From NCBI GenBank assembly GCA_964539825.1, contig CAZIKF010000025.1, positions 6,816-70,815 on the forward strand: a DNA stretch of 64,000 bases, written 5' to 3'. Each line of letters opens with the position of its first letter. Position 1 is the stretch's first letter. Both the position numbers and the translations under genes were made by a program. Below are positions 57,928 through 64,000 of this stretch, piece after piece. The stretch is from CAZIKF01 sp964539825 (GTDB lineage: Bacteria > Muiribacteriota > UBA6191). The notes beneath the pieces were generated by a model, which did not search any database, had not been told where the DNA came from, and saw nothing but the letters and a program-made list of their open reading frames with translations.

Positions 57928-58770
57928 TTAACTATTCAAACACTTGGCGTGAAAGGGAATGGACCGGTAGAGGTACTCATCTACCCAGTACCAATCGTGG
58001 GTTGAGTTCTCATCGATAAGAAGCTGAGGGGCATGGTTCTCAATCCCCTTTTCTTCCATGATTCTGGAAAAATGCTCCACTCTTGGACGGTTTGAAGTAG
58101 GGGTCGACTCAGCCGTTCCCATTAAGAAAAGATTGGGAACTTCCTGTCCGCCTATGAGCAGATCAGCGGGATTTCTTGTTCGAAAAAACTCTTCCTCAGG
58201 GTCAGGACCGAAAAGATAGGGAAAGGTATCAAAGGTCAAATCAGAAGGTGTGTCCGGTGTAATTCTACGATTATCGTATTCATAATCGAGCAGGCTTCCA
58301 TCAAAGGATCCGGTAGAAACATATCTTCCAGGAGATAGAAAAGAATAGATCAGGGAAGTGTACCCCCCCAGGGAAAAGCCATCCAGAGAAACCCTGGAGA
58401 TGTCCAGGGGATATTTTTGAGCCAACTCGGGTAAGAGTTCGTTCTCAAAACCGTCCCTGTCCAGGTATGACTCTGAACTGGTCCTACCTTCGGGATGATA
58501 AACTCCATCGGCAAAATAGAACTCCGTAAGATCTTGATTGCAAGTGCGTGGAAAAAGAAAGGCACAGGGTTCAAGCCAGCCCTTTTCAATAAGATCCGTG
58601 ACAATCAAGAAAATATTTCTGCGTCCCCTGGAGTCATCCTGGCGGGGACGGAACCATTCATCGGGACAGGCTCTAAAGATAACTAGAAGAGGTAAGGGAC
58701 CTTTTTCTAAGAACGCATCGGGAACGTAGATTACATAGGGTATGTGTTGGTGCTGACCACGCTCTATCAT
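57928..58770 (-). CDS. Esterase of the alpha/beta-hydrolase fold
   Basis: 280 residues. Nucleophile elbow DGFSLGGYTS (GxSxG) and a C-terminal STHDWYW that holds the catalytic His fit the esterase-D/enterochelin-esterase-like group. No signal peptide, so cytosolic. It overlaps the phospholipase D-like gene by 4 bp (ATGA), so it is likely coupled. Substrate unknown. Confidence 0.8.
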   Translation of the reverse strand: MIERGQHQHIPYVIYVPDAFLEKGPLPLLVIFRACPDEWFRPRQDDSRGRRNIFLIVTDLIEKGWLEPCAFLFPRTCNQDLTEFYFADGVYHPEGRTSSESYLDRDGFENELLPELAQKYPLDISRVSLDGFSLGGYTSLIYSFLSPGRYVSTGSFDGSLLDYEYDNRRITPDTPSDLTFDTFPYLFGPDPEEEFFRTRNPADLLIGGQEVPNLFLMGTAESTPTSNRPRVEHFSRIMEEKGIENHAPQLLIDENSTHDWYWVDEYLYRSIPFHAKCLNS

Positions 58771-61196
58771 TTTTTGGTTTCTTCCCCATCCTCCGGCTTA
58801 CCTTTAACCACTTCAATCGCTGGTTGGTTGGTCAAGGGCAAAAAAGCCGATTTGGGGTATTTTACCTCAACATAGAGGTTATAGAAACCGGGGATCTTAG
58901 GAAGGGCAAAATTGATGAAGTCGACATAAAGTCTTGAGCCCTCTCCTCTTTTGGATAAATCCGCATTCTTGATCAGAAGAGCCTTGGGCCGTCGAATTAC
59001 ATCATCGTCTTCTTTGGTGTTAACAAGTCTCCCATTTTGTTCACGAAAGATTTTAAAGGTGGTCACATCCTTTTCCGGCTTGGGCCAGCGGGCGGGAAAT
59101 TCGATTCGTATCTGCTCGACTTCCGTTCCCTTGGAATCAATTTCAAGACGAATTCGTTTCACTTTCTTTCCAAGAGGATCATCCCTGAGAAATTCAGCTT
59201 GAACCGATGAAGTTCTTCCATAAAGTTCCTTGAACTTTTGGTAATAAACTTTCGCGATCTGTGCATCGTGGACAATAACAATATTCTCATCATTGGAGTT
59301 GTTGCCGCTCGCAGAACTGTTTTCTGAACCAAAGATGACCTTGGGTTCTTCGCCTTCAGGATCGATGATAAAAACCTTGTGATGCAGCTTTCCATTCAGA
59401 GGTGAGCGAAAAACCACAACCGGGACATCCTGACTGGCGAGGTAGGAAAATTCGGCATAGGGGCCGGTGCTCCTATAAAGTAAATAGTCGAACATTCCCT
59501 TCACTTCAATATCTTGTTTATGTCTTTCAACGAGCAGTTCGCCAAGCTTGTCATCTGTGAGCGCGAACTGCATGAAGTAAACTCCCTGCTTTGCGTCTTT
59601 GACATAGTTCCGAATTTCTTGGAGGGGGTCATCTTCCGGGGCAAAAAAGACTTCGAAGCGCTTCCCTTCGATTCTTACTTCTTGATCATCCCTATGTGAA
59701 GGTGAGGTTGTTCCATACTGAGCGTCCTCAAACATTTCTTTAAACTCTCGAGTGTAAATACTGGCCATTCGGGGATTCAATACCTCCATGGCAGAATTCT
59801 CGTTTCGTTCAGCGCCCGTGTCGGTGAGATTATAGGAACCTGTCCATACCCAGCTTGAATCAATTACGCAAAACTTATTGTGCATCAGGGATGAGCGGCC
59901 TTCGTCTTGAGCTACATCAACTTTTGCTTCCAGGAGACGTTTTACAAAAGGATTTCGGGTGCGCTTGGATATCTCCCCGGTCTCATGATTCTTCCCATAA
60001 TAATTCATGGAATCCACCACGATACGTACCTTGATCCCGTCCTTTTTAGCTTGAATAAAAGCATCGGTGACCACATCGGAGCGAATCTCGAAAAATGCCG
60101 CATCCACAGTCTCCTTCGCCCGGGAAAGAAACTTTAGAAAATGATCCTCAAGATTCTTCTCACCCTTTTTTACCGGACCAAAATAAAATTTGAGGCGGGA
60201 ATCTTCCTCCTTCATCTTAAACACGCTCTTATAAGCGCCCTTAAGAAGAGACTCCCCTTCCTTCTTCTGACCTGCTTCAAAATGAATTTCCCCGATACGC
60301 GCTAGTGCAAAGGCGCGCTCATGAGTATTTTCCAGCTCTGCAGCTTCTTTCTTAGCGCTTTCAAGGGTGCGTGTTGACTTATAGTTTTTACCCAGTCGAG
60401 ATGCCTGAAGCGCCAGGAATCCCTTTGTCAGAATACGCGCGGAATTGCGGGGAGCTTCTCGAAGGGTTTTATTAGATTTAGATAGCCAGGACGCGGCTTT
60501 CTTTTCATCCCTCGCCAGGCGGAAATACTCAGAAACCTTCAATTGAACCCGCGCCGTAGCAGAGGGGTCTAATAATGCTTTGGCCGTTTTGTTAGCGATA
60601 CGAGCTTCTCCAGCCATTGCCTGTAAATTTCCAATGCGCTCCAGTAGAACTTCCCTGGTGGGTCCTTTTAGCTTTTCAATCTTTTCACGGACCTTTTCAG
60701 CTCTCTTTGAAGACTCCTCAGTCTTGCCTTCCTCAAGGAGCTGTTCAGAGATCAAAACCTCAGCCTCGTATTTAGTTTCCCGCTCCTCTATTGCTTCCAG
60801 AAGTTCCGATCCTAAATTCTCCTTACCGGCCCTGAGGTGAACAACTGCGGCTCGAGGCAGAATTTTATCCCTTTCATCAGCCGGGAGATCCTTTAAAACC
60901 TGCCTGAGAAACAGAAGGCTTCTACCAGCTTGATCAGGCTCTGTAGTCTCGACAAAATGCAGCGAAATCTCGACGAGCGCTTCAGCCAATTCCAGGGAAG
61001 GGTCCAGTTTCTCAATGATCTGGATTCCCTCATCCTTCCAGCGGCCGCTGAATCCATATCCAAGTGCTATACGAGTAAGAATCTGGTCTTTCTGTGGATC
61101 GTTTTCATCTTCGATGAGCCGGAGTGCCTTTCCAAGCAGCCCAACGCCACCCTTTTTCCCTGCCCTGGCGAGTTCAAGTCCCAGGTCAGCTAGCAC
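58767..61196 (-). CDS. Phospholipase D-like protein, part downstream of an in-frame stop
   Basis: 809 residues from GTG 61196, but the protein frame really runs on upstream. N-terminal half (to ~340) is TPR-like helical repeats. Two HKD motifs follow: HNKFCVID-x-GSYNL and HHKVFIID-x-GSEN, both complete. The C-terminal ~150 residues are a beta-rich part. Upstream in the same frame, 59 more codons (61197-61373) encode further repeat sequence with no start codon until a TAG at 61371-61373, beyond which a signal-peptide segment lies in the same frame. Without the stop this would be a ~960-residue secreted enzyme. GTG 61196 could only give a form that lacks a signal peptide. Confidence 0.75.
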   Translation of the reverse strand: MLADLGLELARAGKKGGVGLLGKALRLIEDENDPQKDQILTRIALGYGFSGRWKDEGIQIIEKLDPSLELAEALVEISLHFVETTEPDQAGRSLLFLRQVLKDLPADERDKILPRAAVVHLRAGKENLGSELLEAIEERETKYEAEVLISEQLLEEGKTEESSKRAEKVREKIEKLKGPTREVLLERIGNLQAMAGEARIANKTAKALLDPSATARVQLKVSEYFRLARDEKKAASWLSKSNKTLREAPRNSARILTKGFLALQASRLGKNYKSTRTLESAKKEAAELENTHERAFALARIGEIHFEAGQKKEGESLLKGAYKSVFKMKEEDSRLKFYFGPVKKGEKNLEDHFLKFLSRAKETVDAAFFEIRSDVVTDAFIQAKKDGIKVRIVVDSMNYYGKNHETGEISKRTRNPFVKRLLEAKVDVAQDEGRSSLMHNKFCVIDSSWVWTGSYNLTDTGAERNENSAMEVLNPRMASIYTREFKEMFEDAQYGTTSPSHRDDQEVRIEGKRFEVFFAPEDDPLQEIRNYVKDAKQGVYFMQFALTDDKLGELLVERHKQDIEVKGMFDYLLYRSTGPYAEFSYLASQDVPVVVFRSPLNGKLHHKVFIIDPEGEEPKVIFGSENSSASGNNSNDENIVIVHDAQIAKVYYQKFKELYGRTSSVQAEFLRDDPLGKKVKRIRLEIDSKGTEVEQIRIEFPARWPKPEKDVTTFKIFREQNGRLVNTKEDDDVIRRPKALLIKNADLSKRGEGSRLYVDFINFALPKIPGFYNLYVEVKYPKSAFLPLTNQPAIEVVKGKPEDGEETKK

Positions 61197-61646
61197 ATAA
61201 GCCCTCTTACCTCTGTCCTCAATGGAATTGATCAGCTCTAGTGCCTGGTCTTTCTTTCCCAGTCGAAGTAGGCTCCTGGCGACCTCCGCGCGGGCATCTC
61301 CAGAAGAGGAGTTGGAAATACTGGCCGCAGTGAGAAAATCTTGCTGTGGAAGGGTAAAAGTTCCCCCGGGCTAACTCTTTGCATCAGCCTGGGTAGAAGC
61401 CCCCTGGGATGATTCCCCGCTGCTCTTTTCTTCAAGTCCCTGAAAGCCGGGCTCTGCAGCGATGGAGGTGCCTACTAAAAATAGTAGGCAAAATAGGAAG
61501 CCTGGCAATGATTTCGCTAAGAAGCTAAATTTGAAATCGCGCATAGCAGACAAGGCAAACCCTGGTATGCAGTCTGCCCTCCTTAGAAGTGTACGCAAAA
61601 CAACCTTCGAAGTTGCGATTTTAAGCGCTTTTTTTATGCCGACCAC
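61197..61646 (-). pseudogene. Signal-peptide part of the split phospholipase D-like gene, with in-frame TAG
   Basis: The reverse-strand frame from 61646 (or ATG 61544) encodes a signal peptide (LFLVGTSIAAEP) and a Ser/Gly/Gln-rich linker, then stops at TAG (61371-61373). The 59 codons after the TAG have no start codon but continue the repeats of the downstream part, in frame. The simplest reading is a single nonsense mutation (or sequencing error) that splits one gene. TAG is an ordinary stop elsewhere in this window (ends at 4644, 9139 and 56835), so recoding is unlikely. Confidence 0.65.
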
Positions 61647-61781
61647 GACCCAAGATCAAAAGTGTTACACAAGAGTGATAGCGCGACTTGATCTCACGGT
61701 CCACTAACGTAGGCTAAACAAGGCGTGATACTCTGTTTTTCTGGATCCCGTTCTCAAGCCATGGAATAATGAGCTTTGCTG

Positions 61782-63026
61782 ATGCGCTACATTCTGCATT
61801 TTGATGAAATTTGTCTGAAGGGAGCAAACCGCTCCTTTTTTGAAAAAGCTCTACTGAGCCATGTAAAAGAGTCTCTGAACCGCCTGGGAAAAAACCGCGT
61901 ACGCATGCTGAGATCCCGATTGAATGTGGAGATTCTCGAGGATGTGCCCTCTTCAAAAGTTGATGAGGCGCTGGCAAAGATTCCTGGGCTCTGTGACTTT
62001 TCACAGGTTGTAGCTGCTGACTCCAATTTTGATTCGATTACCGCTGCCGCTTTGGAGATTTTTACTGATCTAAAGGGCACCTTTCGAGTAGTAGCCAGCC
62101 GTTCGGACAAACGATTCAAAATGACCTCTCCCGAGTTAGCCCGAGAACTGGGAGCCAGGATCATCGAAAAGTATTCCCTGCCAGTGGATCTACACAACCC
62201 CCAACATCGTCTCTACGTTAAGGTTTGCGAGGAAGAAACTTACCTCTATTCCAAGAAAATTCCGGGTATGGGAGGCTTACCCATCGGAAGCTCTGGTCGG
62301 GTTCTCTCCTTTCTTTCCGGTGGAATTGACTCCCCGGTTTCCTCTTATCTCATGTTTCGAAGAGGATGCCGTGTATCGTACGTACATTTTCATAATCACC
62401 AGGAGTCCGGACCAGAGGTGAGAGAAAAGGTGGAATCGCTCGCATCGACTCTGTCTCAATATCAACCCTATGCCCATCTCTACCTGGTCCCCTTTGGAGA
62501 TTTGCAAAGAGCAATCATTGGGATCATACCTTCACGAATTCGAATGATTGTATACCGAAGACTGATGTTTCGCCTTGGATCGATCCTGGCGAAAATTGAT
62601 GGCTCCAAAGCGTTTATCACTGGAGATGCTGTAGGCCAGGTCGCTTCTCAGACACTGGATAATATCCGCGCCATCCAAGCTGCAGCCGATCTCCCAGTTC
62701 TCTCACCGCTCGTGGGAAGTAATAAAAATGAGATCATCAAGATCGCGCGTGAAATCAACACCTATGAACTCTCCATACAACCTTACGATGACTGCTGTAC
62801 TTTCCTGGTAGACCCACACCCGGAAACCGCCGCCAACCTGGCTGAGATTGAAGAATCGGAAGAACCTCTTCCTCTCAAAAACCTCTTAACCCCATGTATT
62901 GAAAAGACGACGGTAATTGGCTTTAGCTTCGGAGAAAAAGTCCATGAACGAGGCGGGCATTTAAAGGTGCCACAGCAATTTTGGAATTCTGAGAGCACAT
63001 CTGAGCAGGAGCCTGAGAAAGGCTAA
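61782..63026 (+). CDS. thiI: tRNA 4-thiouridine synthase
   Basis: About 414 residues from ATG 61782; a TTG at 61776 is the alternative. N-terminal ferredoxin-like and THUMP domains, then a PP-loop ATPase domain with SGGIDSP. Cysteines C338/C339 in DDCC fit the catalytic Cys. The C-terminal rhodanese domain of the E. coli protein is missing, as in many bacteria, so sulfur must come from a separate donor. It thiolates U8 of tRNA. Stands alone. Confidence 0.92.
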   Translation: MRYILHFDEICLKGANRSFFEKALLSHVKESLNRLGKNRVRMLRSRLNVEILEDVPSSKVDEALAKIPGLCDFSQVVAADSNFDSITAAALEIFTDLKGTFRVVASRSDKRFKMTSPELARELGARIIEKYSLPVDLHNPQHRLYVKVCEEETYLYSKKIPGMGGLPIGSSGRVLSFLSGGIDSPVSSYLMFRRGCRVSYVHFHNHQESGPEVREKVESLASTLSQYQPYAHLYLVPFGDLQRAIIGIIPSRIRMIVYRRLMFRLGSILAKIDGSKAFITGDAVGQVASQTLDNIRAIQAAADLPVLSPLVGSNKNEIIKIAREINTYELSIQPYDDCCTFLVDPHPETAANLAEIEESEEPLPLKNLLTPCIEKTTVIGFSFGEKVHERGGHLKVPQQFWNSESTSEQEPEKG

Positions 63027-63076
63027 AGCGAGTTCATACTAAACCCTATCGCTTGCGCCAAAATTGGCTCTATGAG

Positions 63077-63106
63077 TTAACTGTTTTCCCGTCTGTCCCT
63101 CGGAAT
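63077..63106 (+). repeat. Left copy of a 30-bp direct repeat around the toxin-antitoxin genes
   Basis: TTAACTGTTTTCCCGTCTGT, then CCCTCGGAAT, matches 63869-63898 at 26 of 30 positions. Both copies end a reading frame on the reverse strand in the same way (IP-x-DR-x-E-x-S then stop). The reverse complement reads ATTCCG-x-GGGACAGAC. Confidence 0.7.
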
Positions 63107-63115
63107 TTCATTCAC

Positions 63116-63433
63116 TTAAGCAATTGCCTGGAGGCCGAGCTTCCGTACAAGAGTTAAGAGTTTAAGAGAGGCCCCGGAAGGGTGCTTAACACCTCTCTCC
63201 CACTGACTTACCAAGCCCTTACTGACATTCAAGTAATGGGCAAAAATAGCCTGACTTACGTTAGCCTCCTCCCGGATCTCCTTGATTTCAACCGGAGATA
63301 TAGGGGCGATTTCAGTCAAACATAGATCGTCGTATTCGCGCATCGTGCACTTATCCAACACCCCTATTTCGTGCAAGTCAGAAATGGTTTCGTGGATGGA
63401 AGCAAAAACATCGCTCTTATACGCTTTAGGCAT
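63116..63433 (-). CDS. HTH-type antitoxin (NadS/HigA-like)
   Basis: About 105 residues from ATG 63433. The helix-turn-helix is EIREEANVSQAIFAHYLNVSKGLVSQWERGVKHPSG, of the XRE type. It overlaps the toxin gene's stop by 8 bp (ATGCCTAA). The toxin-first gene order resembles higBA. It should bind the toxin and repress their shared promoter. Confidence 0.85.
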   Translation of the reverse strand: MPKAYKSDVFASIHETISDLHEIGVLDKCTMREYDDLCLTEIAPISPVEIKEIREEANVSQAIFAHYLNVSKGLVSQWERGVKHPSGASLKLLTLVRKLGLQAIA

Positions 63434-63800
63434 CGTACTCAACCTCCCTGAACCGTCCTGACTTTATGAATTTATCCAAGTCATTATCTTCCAATTCCAA
63501 CAACGTTTTCCCAAACTTTTTCAAACCAGCTATTTCCTTCGTACTGAGGTTGTCCTGGGCACTTTTGGGAAACCCATACACAAAGAAAGCTCGATCTCCA
63601 ACTAGATACACAATAACAACTCTATATCCTCCGGATTTACCCTGACCCTCCCGAGCAATGCGCATCTTGATAATATTACCGCCAAGGTTCGCATCGACAA
63701 GACCGAACTCTGCACGAGTAATCGCTTCGCAAAGTGACGAGTCTTCTATATCCTTCTTTTTCCGAAACTGATCAAAATGTTTGGTAATAAAGATCCTCAA
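63426..63800 (-). CDS. RelE/HigB-like toxin
   Basis: 124 residues from TTG 63800, with GGGGGAAGG about ten bases upstream. RelE-fold features: KMRIAREGQGKSGGYRVVIVYL and FFVYGFPKSAQDNLS, as in HigB-type toxins that cut mRNA. The antitoxin gene follows at once. The rare TTG start may keep toxin levels low. Confidence 0.82.
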   Translation of the reverse strand: MRIFITKHFDQFRKKKDIEDSSLCEAITRAEFGLVDANLGGNIIKMRIAREGQGKSGGYRVVIVYLVGDRAFFVYGFPKSAQDNLSTKEIAGLKKFGKTLLELEDNDLDKFIKSGRFREVEYDA

Positions 63801-63868
63801 AAAAGATGACCTTCCCCCCTATAAGTATAATACGTAGTTTTACATTTGTGACCTGGCATAACAAGACT
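63801..63868 (-). promoter_or_regulatory. Probable toxin-antitoxin promoter/operator region
   Basis: On the reverse strand TATTAT (a -10-like box) within TACGTATTATACTTATAGG lies upstream of the GGGGGAAGG ribosome site. The -35 is weak. The AT-rich partial palindrome around TACGTA may be the antitoxin operator. Confidence 0.35.
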
Positions 63869-63898
63869 TTAACTGTATTCTTGTCTGTCCCCCGGAAT
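63869..63898 (+). repeat. Right copy of the 30-bp direct repeat
   Basis: Partner of 63077-63106 with four mismatches. On the reverse strand it is the last ten codons of an HNH-type reading frame. Confidence 0.7.
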
Positions 63899-64000
63899 GC
63901 TTGCTGAGTTTGCCCCTTTAGAACCAGAATTCTGATGAATCAGGCGATGATGTGCGAAACACAGGGTTTTGAGATTATCTAAAACGTCTTTTCCTCCCCT
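63869..64000 (-). CDS. C-terminal end of an HNH endonuclease-like protein (partial)
   Basis: On the reverse strand the frame is open from the right edge to TAA at 63869-63871 (43 codons). DNLKTLCFAHHRLIHQ is the final part of an HNH domain (pattern LxNLxTLCxxHHRxxH). The start lies beyond the window. HNH proteins of this size are often DUF222-type or stand-alone nucleases. Its last codons lie within the 30-bp repeat. Confidence 0.6.
   Translation of the reverse strand, partial: RGGKDVLDNLKTLCFAHHRLIHQNSGSKGANSASIPGDRQEYS

Noticed and set aside
61371..61373. TAG as pyrrolysine or another recoded codon
   Set aside because: TAG ends several ordinary genes in this window and no pyrrolysine genes are seen; a nonsense mutation is simpler.
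63841..64000. Integron attC-like site (GCATAACAAG) near the toxin-antitoxin pair
   Set aside because: The core half-sites needed for an attC (RYYYAAC and GTTRRRY in the right order) could not be paired.
1..64000. tRNA, rRNA, CRISPR arrays
   Set aside because: I found no convincing tRNA cloverleaf, rRNA segment or regularly spaced direct repeats of CRISPR type by reading.

Overview
The window is chromosomal DNA of a Gram-negative (diderm) heterotrophic bacterium. Many products carry signal peptides or lipoprotein signals, and there are type IV pilin/type II pseudopilin proteins, a PDZ protein like GspC, and periplasmic c-type cytochromes. I cannot fix the phylum from sequence alone. Class III cyclase with CHASE2, SpoIIE-type phosphatases, SEL1/TPR proteins, an O-methyltransferase of the caffeoyl-CoA type and the Atu-like carboxylase cluster would suit a spirochaete of the Leptospirales lineage, but this is a low-confidence guess. 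Genes are tightly packed with many ATGA overlaps, and GTG starts are common.

Layout. 1-5.7 kb: end of a glycoside hydrolase, a PlsC-like acyltransferase, methylmalonyl-CoA mutase, a small cysteine-rich protein, a queuosine-precursor transporter and an AmrS-type radical SAM enzyme. 5.7-10.8 kb: a HEAT/TPR membrane protein, three pilin/pseudopilin-like proteins and a proline-rich secreted protein, probably one envelope-assembly operon. 10.9-17.1 kb: adenylate cyclase, GTP cyclohydrolase I, a lipoprotein, an aminotransferase, an O-methyltransferase and the PDZ protein. 17.2-21.1 kb: a probably frameshifted P-loop kinase, two secreted proteins (one papain-like) and a small membrane protein. 21.1-27.8 kb: a four-gene operon related to atu/liu acyl-CoA carboxylation (AtuA-, AtuC-, AtuD- and AtuF-like). 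27.9-36.5 kb: a DUF6624 protein, a 1782-residue TerB/membrane/DUF4116/SEL1 protein and a TerB/MshEN-like protein. 36.6-42.4 kb: a nucleotide-transporter-like carrier, a sodium/proline symporter, a YiiX-like amidase, a phospholipase D-type protein and a DCC-family protein. 42.4-50.4 kb: an M16 peptidase pair, a MITE-like repeat, a TPR-gluzincin peptidase, a TPR protein, a tandem cytochrome c and an ABC-2 exporter. 50.4-55.5 kb: a SpoIIE phosphatase plus a degenerate paralogue. 55.7-64 kb: a 33-residue repeat protein, a MoaD-like/Asp-box propeller pair, an esterase, a secreted phospholipase D-like gene split by an in-frame TAG, ThiI, a toxin-antitoxin pair and the end of an HNH endonuclease gene.

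How genes work together. The AtuF/AtuD/AtuC/AtuA-like operon and methylmalonyl-CoA mutase point to breakdown of branched or odd-chain acyl units. The pilin-like operon and the distant GspC-like PDZ protein suggest a secretion or pilus system whose motor genes lie elsewhere. The 27.9-36.5 kb block is the best candidate for an undescribed system. It contains two large proteins that both carry TerB-like helical modules, one with an unusual DUF4116 plus SEL1 repeat array and the other with repeats like the N-terminal c-di-GMP-binding region of MshE. The SpoIIE pair, one with intact metal ligands and one without, is the second candidate. Mobile DNA is light: one MITE-like element with perfect 22-bp inverted ends, a truncated relative, a 9-bp repeat island, and short repeats around the toxin-antitoxin pair.
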